In this document: piece after piece, positions 50,015 through 63,050 of the stretch
How positions within the stretch are numbered: position 1 is the stretch's first letter
Layout of the letters: the number at the start of each line of letters is the position of its first letter
From: Callipepla californica brunnescens
Lineage: Eukaryota > Chordata > Aves > Galliformes > Odontophoridae
Assembly (NCBI GenBank): GCA_023055505.1
Contig: JALIRH010000027.1
Coordinates: 1,314,501 to 1,378,500, forward strand
DNA length: 64,000 nucleotides
Reading direction: 5' to 3'
Notes under the pieces: model-generated
Told to the model about the DNA's origin: nothing
The model's database searches: none
What the model saw: only the letters and a program-made list of their open reading frames with translations
Program-made: the position numbers and the translations under genes

Positions 50015-50493
50015 TCACAATCCGTACGAAGTATTCTCTGGGGTCTCAATATTTCTGTCTGAGTTCTGCCTGTCTGAAAAAGTTATCCCAGTCACTTTTT
50101 GAGTAATTTGTGTGGGTTGGTGAAGAGAATTTGCACTGCTGACAGTTTTGTGGTTCTTTTTCAATTGTGCTTTTGGGTAGCGTTTTTGGAAGTGATGAGC
50201 ATTTTTCTTCAGTTCTTTTCTTGTAGGAAATGGAAACATCACTATTGATTTTGGAGGAAGCAGCTCAGCTGGTGCTGGGCATTGGGGGATATTCCTCTGC
50301 CTCTTGCTGTACAGCATGGCATTTCTTTCTTCCTGCACCAAGTTGCTCATATGGCATCTATATGTTCTATCAGAGTACTTTGGAATCACTAACAGCTGTA
50401 AAGAAGTTTCTCTATTAGACACTTGTGCTGTCCTCCCTTTCTTCATTCTTTGTGAGATGTCTTCCCACAGCCATTCCCTATTGTGGAGGAAAG
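50015..50493 (-). CDS. Candidate terminal coding exon, protein not recognised
   Basis: This is the best coding candidate in the window. The minus strand is open from a stop at 50582-50584 to TGA at 50015-50017, about 188 codons. An acceptor-like site (CTTCTATGTTTGCAG, complement of 50494-50508) would start the exon at 50493 in a split GCT codon, leaving 158 complete codons. The peptide looks protein-like: basic and polar (many Lys, Arg, Asn, Gln, Pro), only two Cys after the acceptor, a W-L-W motif near its start, a P-F-P-T-R-K-E-L-K-K stretch in the middle, and a C-terminus ending S-Y-G-L. No signal peptide, membrane segment or known domain is seen. By a rough stop-frequency estimate, one open run this long is expected about 0.05 times in this window. 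No upstream exon has been identified, and the family is unknown. It could still be chance or a pseudogene. Confidence 0.4.
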
Positions 50494-50581
50494 CTGCAAA
50501 CATAGAAGATTCCTTTAAAATACCTGAAGTTGGTGTCTTTTTATTCAGGTAAGTACAATCAATTCCCAAATGCTCAGTATT

Positions 50582-53500
50582 TCAACTGCCTGATTTCTTA
50601 CTTCCCATCCATGAGAAGAGACAGTGGTGTTTGACCATTTCTCTCCTTGACCGAGCATAGCATGTATTAGGGAGAGGGCTGCTGTGGCTTGAATATCAGT
50701 GCTGAGTGAATGAACCGAGTAAGGAGTGCTAGTCACATTTGAAAAAAGATCTTCATTATATTTAGTGTCTCTTTTCTTTCTTCGAAATTAACAAATTGCT
50801 GCTAGTTCAAGATAACTTCTCTATGTTTTAAAGGAAGAATTGGGCTCTCCAACCTCTCTTTTGATTAGCCTACAAAATATCAGTGTGAAGGACTGACTGT
50901 TTCTAAATAGAGTGTGAAGTTGCTCAACAGGAGTCTCCAAGAATGGTGTCTCTTACTGAAATGTGACCCTGAGGGCTTCTAAGTACTGGGATTTGTTCTT
51001 GGGTGGCTATTCCAAATAAGAATGAGGTGTGGTTCCTGTTTCAAGACTGATTCTCCAAGTAGTGCTTTTCTTCTAGTGACACTGCATAATTCGTTTTTGG
51101 AAGTGGTTAAGATTAAACTAGAGAAAGATAGCCCTATTCCAGCCTAAAAGTTTCATACCTGTAGCATTGTAAGTTCACACACCTGGTTTTGTTCCAGAAC
51201 AACTTTCATGTGTAGACGAGTCTATGCTTCCCTGCAAGAGGTTTCCAATCAATGAGCTCTGGCCTACGGGCTCTCCCTGTGAGGCACAGCTGCATGCAGA
51301 GAACTTGCTGGATTGGGTCTGTTATATCAAAACTCCTTCCTCTCACCTTTCAGAGTAATTCTGAAAACTCACTTATTGCACAGAGCATGTGGCTACAAAG
51401 TCCATCCCATGCTGTGTGCTTTCTCTCTTCGTAATCAGCTTCAGTGTACTGAAACAGCTTGCATCCTCCGATTACAACCCCTCTGGGAAGGGGACGTTTT
51501 TCATTACTTGTTTTGTTCAGCTTGTCTACTTCAGTGTTCCTTGTTTGTCTCTTAGAACACAATGTATGCTACACCTAAATAATATTATGTTAGAAGAACT
51601 TGACATTTTGAGCAAGGAGATGATAGCTTTTGGGTTTCTCCTTTCCTTACATCCTAACTTGATTATTCTGAACATTACATTGGATGACACAAGTGTGCAA
51701 TGAAAAGGCCTCAGCTTCATGAATAGAGTAACTTATATTGAGCTGGGCTGAGCTGGCATACTCACACTACCATGGTCTTTGATACTTCTGGCAGTGTAAT
51801 GGCTCTACTACATATTTCAGTGTTACCCTCTCTGTTGAAAAGGAAATACAGCATCTACCATCATATGCTGATGTTTATATTGTGGGTAGGTGCCCAAAGA
51901 ATGTAAGGTACAAGAGTAGTTTCTATTGCCCTGCAGTAGCTTGGTTCATCATTTCACCTCAAGGATATGTGTTAGCAGTCCATTTCAGCATTAGGTGACT
52001 CTAGCGTAGCTTTTTTTAAGCGTGTATTGTCTTTGTTTTTATGCTGGAGATCTGTATAATGACCACAGAAATAGCATGGATCTTCTGATTATTAAAAAGC
52101 CCTATAACATACAGAATATTTTTCTTCTCAAGAAGTATTTTTAGTTCTTATTTTGCACCCAGTGACATATTTCCATTAAGCTTAGGACATCACTTCTTTT
52201 AGAGCCTTATGTGGCACTCTCTAAATGACTGACTTTGGTTTCAGCTGGAGTTGGATAGGATACTTTCTATAATTGTATATGCAAAACAAAGGTTTTATGG
52301 TTTATATACATTCATATTTTCAAATATTCGAATCTCCAAACTTCTGAAGTGTCAGTATTTCTGTAAATTCAGTCACCATGACCTAAAATATTTTTCTGTG
52401 GTATAAAAGGTAACAAGATGTAATTTTTATATGGCTGAACTCACAATGCTTTTTCTATTGTCCATTCACCCAGAAATGTGAATTGCTTTTCCTTTTGTCC
52501 CCTTTCCCATTCTTTTTTATTTCTTGAATAAACTATTTTTATTATCTTCTTAAGCTTTTTATCTAATCCTGTTCACTGGCTTTATTGTGCCCATTGCACA
52601 GTCTTTTTATGATCCTTCCCCTTCTTTCTAAGGTCTTTTATTAACGCAGCACATATGTATATTCTTTCATTTCATTTCACTTCATTGCGTTGCTTTTTTT
52701 TTTTCTTGCCATCCCTTTTCTCTAACTCATTGTGATAAATACCATCTTTGCATTCTGTTTGTGATTCTCAGTCTTTACAAAAGGCAAAGATACTCATTTG
52801 ACATCACAAAGAAAATGTCAGTGTTTAAACATCAAGGGCTTCGTTTTGTAAAGGTTGAGAGTGCTCACAGTCTCAGGCAGTTCCACACTGAAATATAGGT
52901 GCTCACTTTGGCAAATTTGGTCTTATTTCTTTCCTTTTAAGCTGACAATAAACTGGTAATGAATGCAAGCCACTACTGAATAAACATATTAGCCATTTAG
53001 TGGCTGTACAGGTCTTCAAAACTTGAAAGTATCAAATGAAACACATAGATAAAACTGGGCATCCTTTATGGGCTAAATTTTCACTGGTTCAAGTACCAGC
53101 CCCATTTTAACACACATTAATGCCACCATTACTTTTAAAATGAATGGAAAGGAGCTGTGGATGCCATTAGCACAAGAGTTTCTGTCTCCAGAATTAGCAG
53201 TATTTTCTTCAGCCAATACACATAAAGAAGAAAGCCCTCCAAATGAAGGGGATGTTGTGTCTGTTTTTTGAGAATGCCTTTGGTGTTAAGGAAACAGAGC
53301 CTGCCTGGCAGCTGACAGGAGGCTGCCGTGCCTTTAGAGTGGGTCTCCACTAGGACTCAGTCATGTAATCTCTTGTCTGAAGTTTAATGATGTGGCCATA
53401 GACTTCAATAATTAAGCCGCAGTCCTTTGTAAGGATTATTTTCCTTATCATGTACACTTCAGCTGCTTTGCCCTACTTTTTTTTTTGTTTTTTTGTTTAT

Positions 53501-55599
53501 TTGTTTTAATCACGAATCTCTGACATTGCTCCAGCAAAGCAATTTAGCATGTGCTGGACTTCAAGCCTGTCATTAGTCCTGCTGACTTTGATGGGATAGA
53601 AGTGTGTACTTAGCACAAGTGGAGACAAGAGCAGATTATTAGCTATAACACACTCATTTCCTGTGTTGCATTCTGGTAGGACCCGCAACAAGGCCAAGAC
53701 TCTGATCCCTGTAAATAGCATAATAGACATCAGCAGATGTTTGGGAGTTACAGAGAATGGAGAGCTGGGATATTCTTATTAAAATATATCTCCAGTTTTA
53801 TTCTATCTGAAATTGTCTGTACTTAAAACGAATACTTAGCAGGGCAGTCCTTGCTGCTGTGCTCTGCCAATAGCTGTCATTGTCCCACTCCTCAGTGCTT
53901 GCGTTTTCCTCCCAGAGCTCTGCTTTTCTGGAGCTGATGGATAACTTGCTCAGCATTAACACATCTGATCCATGTTCTGCTCCAGCCGTGTAGGTTGTGC
54001 TCAGGTTGTTCTCCTGTTCCGATGAGGATTGCTTGCCACTGAATAAAATGAAGATGCTTTATTTATTTTTGAGAAGACAGGTAGTTATTATAAACCTTTT
54101 GACAAGGACCTCTATTTTTTCCTATGTGCCACCTCCTTTTTGATTGTTTAAATAGCTCTAATATTTACTTAGGTAAATTAAGTTGTCGTGGAAGCTTTGC
54201 TAAGTATTAGGTCTTCCCTTACCATTCAACATGATATTTCTGAGTTTTAAATTAAGTGGTTTTTTTGTGGGTTGTTTTGTTTGTTTGTTTGTTTTCCCCA
54301 TGCTTTCTGTCTTTCCTTCTAATAGACCTGCTTGAACCAGTGATGGTGTGAGTGGTTCTTGTACTGAGCCACGTGGGGAAATAAAACAGGTCCTCAATTG
54401 GAGACTGCATAATAATCGCATCTAGAGTCAGGTAGTGGAGAAGGGGAGGATTTGCAAGCCCACTGGGTTTATGGAACTGATTTTCTTTGATGCTTTATCT
54501 GTTTTACCTACTCTCTGTAGCTATTAATGATTTTTATTTTTACTTTTTGCAATTTACAGAAAAAGAGTCCTGTAAATATTTGAGCAAACAGGATTAGGTG
54601 CAGATTTAAATAGCCGTATTTCAGGACCTTCTGATTTCCAGTCTTCCTGTTTCAAAGGATTTTCCATTAGTTAAGCTGTGCTTCAGGAAAGCACTTAAGC
54701 ACATACATAAGTCATCAATGCAAGGAAGACCCAAAAGCCTGGATTTGACAAGACGTGTATTTCTGAATGAAGGCATTGAGCTGTTTGCTCAACATGCAGA
54801 AAATTCCATCATTTTAATCACACTGATAGTGTACTTCTTTGCCAAAATGCAGTGCCGTATGCAAATATTAACTACTGAACTAGCTGTGCAATTGGAAGTA
54901 TGTTTTCTTCGTGGAAAGTAACAGCTTGGGATGTAAGTGTAGCAGATATTCTTGTTTTGCGTCAATGGAAAGTGTACACCAAGTACAAGCCAGGGAACAC
55001 GTAGGGCTGTTCTCCATACTGATCTGAATCAAACACAATTCCATAATGGGAAAACAGCATTTGAGATGGTATTGGTTGATGTTAGCATGCATTAGAAATC
55101 AGGTTGAGGATTGAAGGGGCCCTTATTTGCAAATTCTGACGTGATAATACCCATTATTTCTTTGCTTTTCCCCTGTGAATATGTCTGAGAGCAGAATTCA
55201 GAACGGGACCGAGTAAGGCTGGATGCCACAACCCCTTCAGATCCACGGGTCTCTGAAGCATCATGTTGCTTGCCTCTTGTGCAGGTATAAATTGCAGTAG
55301 CATCACAGCCCAATTTAGAAGTTACATCTGAGATTAGAGGAGATGTCACCGTATCACTTCTAACAGCAGTTTAAAACCTGCATGGGTGGAGCTGTCATTG
55401 GATGAGGCAATGATCCAGTTCTCTGAGATGACCTGAATGAAGCAACGATTTTGTTTACTCACAGAAAAGATGTTCATAGCATTGGATGATTGGCTTTCTT
55501 TCTAAAATCCGTATATGCTTAAACAATAAATTCCATCTGAAGTGATCATCAATAATTATGCTAGATGTGGTTTTTTTTCCACTCTTTAGTTATAAGTTG
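50582..55599. other. Unique DNA, no exon recognised
   Basis: This would be the upstream intron side of the minus-strand candidate. I found no second minus-strand exon with both splice sites and an open frame. It contains a T-rich run near 53478-53510 and a (GTTT)n microsatellite at 54274-54296. No transposon or RNA gene was seen. Confidence 0.5.
54274..54296. repeat. (GTTT)n microsatellite
   Basis: A short GTTT tetranucleotide array sits in a G/T-rich stretch. It is simple repeat DNA. Confidence 0.85.
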
Positions 55600-55920
55600 C
55601 CACAGTTTCTTGCCAGATACCCTGGTTAATTACAGACAAGCTAATTACTCCCCAGTCATGATTTACTGTGGCAACTGGCTGCTATTTCCACTTGATTGCT
55701 GCCACATCTCAGTATGACAATGAAAAATTATGCTCCAAATTAGATGTGAAAAGAAAGAGAAATACAGTTTAAAATGAAAAACTGGAAGAGCAGCAAACTT
55801 TGGTGAGCTCACTCACAATGGAATGACTGGAGAGAATCATTAATTATTTTCCTCTGCCATTTGTGTGAATACTTGAAACTATGGTAATTAACAAACCCAT
55901 GAATTCAGAATTTGTATTAG
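55600..55920. promoter_or_regulatory. TAATTA-dense candidate enhancer
   Basis: Four palindromic TAATTA homeodomain cores occur within about 265 bp (55627-55632, 55642-55647, 55841-55846, 55885-55890), where base composition predicts about 0.2. Between them are unique, moderately GC-rich segments (55648-55710) that no repeat or open frame explains. TAATTA is the classic paired-type/LIM homeodomain site. Enhancer function and target gene are inference, and conservation is untested. Confidence 0.3.
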
Positions 55921-58900
55921 TCCACCCCCTGACCCTGTGTGTCTGGTGCAGCCCTACTTGGTCTTGTTATAAATTAATGGATTCTCTGTAACGGGAACTG
56001 CATCTGTATCACTTCTTGAAGAACGGGGCCCCTCTTTCTGATCCCCAGCAGTGATACCCACAGTTACAAACTGCTACATCACATCCTAGTGGCATCTGTA
56101 ACTGTAACTGATGGAAGTTTTGCAATTTTGATCTCTTCTGTGGAATTGGATTGCCTGTTGCTGGTTCAGTGTTGCCACTGAACACATCTGTGTGTTGGCC
56201 AGAGGAATTTGTGCGGTGGGTTTTGGTTTATGAACAAAAGGAGAGGAACATCTGGGACCCTGAGGCCAGTATGGGAGAGAGAATGGGGAAGAGTCGCTTG
56301 GGCTGATGAAAGGGAGCTCTGGGCATGGGGCAAAATGTTTGTGGGAAGACTTGTTGCAATGTTGTGAAAGGGGATGGAAAAAGAAAGACTCGAGAGATGA
56401 TGGAGAGAAGCAAGGAAGCAGTGTATATGCAGTGATGTGAACTGCAGTGGCTCCCAGGTGTGTGTGTCTGTGGTCAGTGGTCTTTGCTGGCAGTGGCTGT
56501 GCCACCTTAATGCCTGGTACCTGAGTTTTGTGCCTGTGTCTTTGGCTCCAGAGATTCTTGCTCCTCCTGGTCTCTGTTTCCATGCTGCTGACTTGAGCAC
56601 TTTCACTTGTTTTTCCAATGTGAGCGATCAGAGTTAGAAACCAGGTTATGCTAAAGCAAAAAATTTGTTTAGTGCAGGCAGACACGGAGTGTTTTGCTTT
56701 GTCATCAAGTTTTGCAATTCTGAGAGGTTTGACCAAAGAGACTTTTTGGATACCAGCCTGTTTAATCTATTTTCTCCTCACCAGGTTTCTGGAGAATCAT
56801 TTTGAAAACATATTAATAAGAATGTCAGCTCCAGCCATCACTATTGGTTACAGTGTCAAAAAGGTGTCATAAAAAGGCTGAAAACTTACTTCACCTTGAG
56901 ATTCGTAAGGACATTTATGTACACATTATCTCTTCTGAAACAGACTGGATTTCACCTTCCAGGGTTGTTCCCCCTGCACACAAGCATTCACAGCGAAAAT
57001 GTCTGTAAAATGCTTGCAGCTACTGGGCGCCTTTCATACGACAAAGAAAAGTTGGGTCTCCTTAATTACCTTAACAATAAAGTCAATTAGAGAAGTGCAT
57101 CTTGTTAGGTATCTGCTAAGATTCTTAATGGCTCATTACTTGTTAGCATCATTCTGTTAACACTTACAGTGCCACGTATAACAACGATTGCCATGGAGAA
57201 GAATACGAGGGAGCAAACCTTGATTTTACAAGTTTTTCTTCCACTTTTCGTACCTATGGAAAAATGAGTTCTAATGTGAAACGATTTGACCTGTCCTATC
57301 TCATTACTTCTGTCCAGCAAGCACAGGAATGCTCTTGTTACTGTGGCTAAATCTGCAGGATGCCAGGATTCTGAGAGCCTAGACTGACTGCCTGGCAGTG
57401 CTCACTGCCCGCATGTATTCCTCACTCCTCCTATTTTGTACTTGTGATGTGGACACCTGTGGGTAAGATCCCAAGGATGTCCTGAGGACTCGTGTCTCAC
57501 TGCCTTGGCGAAGCAGTGCAAGTCATGTTGGCAATGTTGGGTTTGTTAGCAGTGAGGAAGAAATGTTTCCATTCCCTCGCAGGTCACTTTGTTTGTATAT
57601 CTGAATACTGGTGATCGTTACCTTGTTTGTTCAGACAGTGTTGAGTAGCAAAGGAGACTGTCTTATTTGGAGGTTATTGCTGGCTAATGACACAGTGGGG
57701 ATCTTGCAGTTATTAAAACCTTCTGTTTCCCTTTATCGCAGTTTGTCTTTAATGCTTTTCTGAGCAGGCAGTCAGCTACTCCATCACATTGAGCTCCACT
57801 AGATTTTGTGTGGTGGTTTGCAAATAAGTGACTGTTGGATAGACAGAGCCTTCTAAGCAGCAGCCCTTCCTTTGCACAGTCAGAGGTGGAGCATGGGGCT
57901 CCCACTGAACCAGCCTCAGTCACAGGGGTGGGAACAGCTGGGACCTTACAGTCCAGAGAGCGACCTCACACAGAACTCCTCTGAGTATTAAGAGATGGAT
58001 CTTGGTCAACTAACCTGGTATTTGAGCAGCAATTTTCCTAAGGAGCTGCATGAACTCATGCAGTATTTACTACCACTACTGTAAAATAGCACAGTGCTCT
58101 GTCTTGCTTTAAGAAGGGTAGTGATGCTTTAAAATGAGTGGTTGCTAACAGGCGTAATCCTATAATCAGGGTAATGTTTTATACACAAGTCTATTTTTGA
58201 ACAGTGCCTTTAGAGTAAATGAGCCTATTCTGATAACATTGAACAAGTACTACAATTTTCCAGGTGGGCAACTTTGATTAGACATTGGTCTTTTTCTTTG
58301 TGAACCTAAGGTTATGCTAAACAACATACTGTGCTAAATTAGTTAACACACGGAGTTTTAAATGAGATAATTTCTCTTTATAAATACTTGTATTTCCACT
58401 TTATGCTCAGGAAGACATTTCTTTTGCTTTTTTTGTCCATCAGTGCGGAGTTGTGAATGCTTAAATACCTGATGTTATTTCCAGAAGCATAAATTTGAGA
58501 ATGTAACACTTTCTTTGAGGTTTATCTTGGCTGTAAATATATGATTAGTGTTGCTTTTTCACCTACTTTATCGAAGCTGCTGGGTTTGGATCGAAACCAG
58601 CTCAGAGATGTGATGTCATATTCAGTTCTCAAAGTCCTGAGGTCTGTGGCTTCCATGTGTTTTCCGTGATTGTGTTGGCACTTTCACACTTCTGGAGCAG
58701 ATAGCATCCTACCCCTCCTAGGAACCATTTGTCTGGGAGGATGGAGCATGCAGGTAGCGACCAAGCCAGCACACCCACAACCTTGACCAAGCTTCCAGGG
58801 CTTTAAATTCAAGATCAATCACTTGCATTTGGCTCAAGTGTCTCTGGGGAGCCTTAGCTTTTAAAAATGAATGTGAAAAAATGGGGATCCAGACACCTTG

Positions 58901-61230
58901 CACAAAAGAGTGCTGCTCAGCAGAGTGCAGGGGAATCAAAGCTCAAATTCATCATCTTAGTTCCTTTCAAGATGCTTTCCTGCTCTTTCTTTGTGCTTTA
59001 TGAGTGTCATTTTCATGGTTCATTCTATAAGATTTTGCTTCCCAAATTAACATCTGAATTTGACATTTTCTTGATAATAAATAGGTAGAGTTATGATGAA
59101 AGTACCTGGGAAGGCTGCATTACATTCTCTGGCAATTTATTTTAAAGACACGTGAAGTGTGTCCTTCTTGCCAGGCAGAGCTGTTGCTATTCCGCATAGT
59201 GTATCTCAGTGCCTTTAAATCCTCAGGGAAATTATCTTTTAAATTACTTAAGGGGGAAAAAAATAAAAAGACAGCATGCCTTGAAACCAAGGATTAACTG
59301 CTCTGACATAAGTTAATTTGGTTTAAATATGTGATACTTTCTGGATATTGATTTGGATATTTTAGTTCTATAACCCCTAAATTATAGGCAAGAGTAGTAC
59401 ATTATGAAGATATTTGGCTGCCACAGTCACGACTGTGCTGATATTCTGGAGTTTTTTAAAAATGTAATTAGAGGGAATAATACAGGATGGGTGGGAAAGA
59501 AATTCAATTCTGGAGGGAACAGCATCATTCCTTAGAGCCAACAAATCCCACATTTGGGACACACCATCTCTGGTGGGTTTTTTTGTCTGTCTCTTTTGTA
59601 CAGGTTGTGCTGAGTCTTCCCTGAGCGATTCCAAAGAGATGTGGGAATGTTTGATGTGTGGAATGTTTAAGTCTGTGGAATACTGAGCTGTGAGAATGTA
59701 GTAAAAAAAGCCCTTTCATCTCTTGCACCATCACCAGTAATCCTTGGCAAATTTTTTCATTAAAGGGACTTTCTTTGTTCACTTGAAGGTGTGAGGTGGA
59801 GCTCAGTGAAAAGAGTGTACATATTCAACAGATAAATAGAGTCTGAGAACCAGTAAGGCATGGCAAAGTGTCTGCAAAATGTCTGAATTCGTGGAAATGG
59901 CTCTTGACAGGTCTGGTAGCTAATGACAAGGGAAAAGCTCTGTCTAATGTGAGCCCCTAGGCACTGACAGCGTGGGCATGTGGAGTTTGGCATCTCTTAG
60001 TGGCCAACCCTGGGTGCCACTACCTCAGCTGTGCGTTTGTGCCATCATTTTCATACTCTGCTGGGGCTTCTTGGTGATCCACCTTGCTCCAACTAGGCAG
60101 GGGGTGAGGGCAGTGCCCCTGGGGAAGGGGTCAGAGGGCCTTCATCCTGAGAATGGTGTTGATTTGCAGATAGCAGCCTGAGCTGGCGATGTGTGCCCAG
60201 GAATGGCTTTCAGGAGTGCCTAAAGGGGAGGGCTGGGAAGTGGAAGGAAGCCCCAGAAACACATTCCTATTACTTTCTACCTTTTTAATGATTCCGCCGC
60301 TTTTGCAGTCCCCGTGGAAATGAAGTTCAGCTAATTAACGGTAATGAACACCATGCTGTGAGCAATGTTGCAAATAAGTGAAGATTTATAGAACAGAATC
60401 TAAGACAAAGTCGTGTTTTTCAGCACTAGCAGAACCTACTGATCTGAGATCTATAGGTTCTAGTCCGTAGTTGCTGTCACTTCCTCTCGCTTTGTCTCTG
60501 CTACTTACGGTAACAATTCCCCTATACTCAACTGCAGTCACTTTTTTTTTTTATCAGGGACCTTTGATTATGTTTGATTTTTCTCTGTGCTTCAAGAAGG
60601 CAGAGATTACAGTGTGCTGGTGCAGAGACTTCACACTTCAGACTACTCGCCTACTTTCTTTTTAATTGTCATGTGCATAAATTACTGCTGATCTCCTTTT
60701 GTTCGTAGATTCTTGCCCTGGAGTTACATGGTCTCCTACTGACGCTTCTCGTTGTTCAGTTCTGAAACACCTGTCACTTTGCCTGGGTATATTGCAGCAT
60801 CTCAGGTCTTCCTTTGGCTTCCCTATGGAATTAATGCAACTTTCTTTCTAATGAGAATAATTGTTTTTCTGTCTCTGTGTCATTCTAGTTCTTTTCCTGA
60901 AATGAATGTGTCATTCGAATTCCCTCAAATAAGTCACAGGGGCTTGCCAGATATCCTGGGTGATGTACAGATCATGAATAAATAGAGTAGTGCTAATTTC
61001 CTTCTTTCTAATTTTCTCTACGATTCCACAGTATTATGTAATTGTCAAAGACTCAAGATGTTTTCTAGACGCAGTGACTTTTTTTCAGTCACTTTAAAAT
61101 GCTCTGGTATTGCAAGAGGCTGATGTAGTGAGTTCATTTTCTAGAGTTTCTGAGATGAATTTTAAAGTCAAAAATATGCAAATCTGCAGCATAGAAAATT
61201 ATTAATTCTTCTGAATTAAGAAAAATTAGG

Positions 61231-61243
61231 TTTTTTTTTTTTT
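61231..61243. repeat. Poly-T tract, 13 bases
   Basis: A pure T13 run in AT-rich unique DNA, with no retroelement body beside it. Confidence 0.85.
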
Positions 61244-63018
61244 CAATTTCTGTTTTCAAGTCCAATTTGCCAATACAGTCTAAACATGCAAAATGAGAAG
61301 TTAGTGAAATTTAGCATAAGCTCTTTATACTGACATCATCTCTCCAGCACAGCATCTCCTGCACTGCAGTGCTTCAGGCAACACCCTGAATTCAGATGTC
61401 GAGAAACCAAAGCCTTCTCTCAAATGCCAAGTTACTGAAGTGGGAGGGGGAACCTGTAGGCACCGAAGCACTGGCTCCAAGCTCTTCTCACATGGTCATT
61501 TTTTGAAGTCTTTGAGGTGATGATCCAGGCTGTTCTCTCCTGGGAAGGCAATAGGAGAACAAAATAACGATGGGTGTTACCCACGTCAGTCAGTGCCCAG
61601 TGAGCGCTATGTGGATTTCTTTTGTGTATAATCAAATTTAATAGAATTCCAATATTTCAATTAAATAACGTGAAAATCATATTGCCCTTGCGGTGTAATG
61701 ATTAAGGCTGCCTCAAGACGCACTGATCTGAGACTAGAAATGACACCTTTCACCTTCATTTTATGCTTACATTTCTGCCAGCCATTAGTTGTACCTTGTG
61801 ACCCGATTGTGCTGAGCTCCCACCTATGGGAGCAGGCGCTCATCATCAGTCTTCCTGGCTTCTGTTTGGTCACATAATTTGAAATGTTTTCCTCTCAAAA
61901 ATTTTATCGTCATAATTCATTCTTTTCTTATCAAAACAATTATGAAGCTCCACTATAATTGATTGTCTTCTTCCTTGTAGGCTTGTTTAAGTAAGTGCCT
62001 AGTTCTTTACTTTCAAAGGATCCTTTGTTTCCTCACTCAAGGTTTGTTGGAGTGTTCCCTGAAATAGCTCAATTACTTTTAATTCTTCTTTTCATTTCTT
62101 TTATTTTCTTTCCTGTAGCCATATCTGTCCACTTTCAAGTCTGTAGTTTCTTACTCTCTCTTCAGAAATTACATCTTCATCTACCCAACTTCTCTTTTTC
62201 ATCAAACAATCTTGACTCAGTGTGATGTTGCTATGAAACTGAGCTGCTTTCACATGTTTGTACCAATTCCCATTTTTGCTTATTCTGTACAAACTTTGTT
62301 TCAAAGGAGCTAGTGACTCTGCTTTTCAGAATATGGTGCAATAGCCTTTCCTCCCTTCAAATGTGAGGATTCTGCTATTATTATTCAGATTGAAGATTAC
62401 GTTCCTCAGAACACCATATCTCAGGTTAGAATATCCAGTCGCCCATTTTAGACCATCTGTCTTAAAACCAGAGCTTTAGAGTCAAGCTCTGGCTCAGCAA
62501 GACTGTGTGGGTTGGAAGTACTCTGGTACATTATTAATGGGGTTCTGTAGTGTCCCCAACCCTTTCCTCTGACTGGAGATGCTGAGACTTTCAGTGTGCC
62601 AGGAGAAATCCCCATTTCTGTTTATCCCTAGAGTCTTTTAATAACTTATTTTACTTCTGATTGCTGGTTTGCAAGATGTCTTTCATCAGATGTACAGAAA
62701 AGACAGAAAATCCAGCAGGTCTCCTTCATCATGCTGCATGCTGAAAGAGAAATGCTGTTCCTCCACAAATCCCATTAATATCTGTGTTACTTGGGAAACC
62801 CCAGGTTGGTTCGCAGGCTCATGTGGATATTATAGTCCTGGCGTAAGCCACTGTGGTGTCAGCAGCTACCTCAGTAAAAGCCAAATTATATTTGAAGGAC
62901 TTTTATAGATCTCGATGGCTGGCAGAACCAATCAGTTTCAATTATTGGACTGTCATCCAGATTTTGGTACTTACTGATATCTATCTACCTACCTGGTTCA
63001 GATTCGCCCGTAAGATAC

Positions 63019-63050
63019 AAACAAACAAGCAAACAAAAAAACAACAACAT
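63019..63050. repeat. (AAAC)n-like simple repeat
   Basis: Alternating ACAAACAAAC units, interrupted by one AAGC and ending in ACAACAAC, form a short simple repeat. Confidence 0.85.

Noticed and set aside
52647..52675. CAGCACATATGTATATTC resembling the start of U6 snRNA
   Set aside because: Similarity ends after about ten bases and the rest of U6 is absent.
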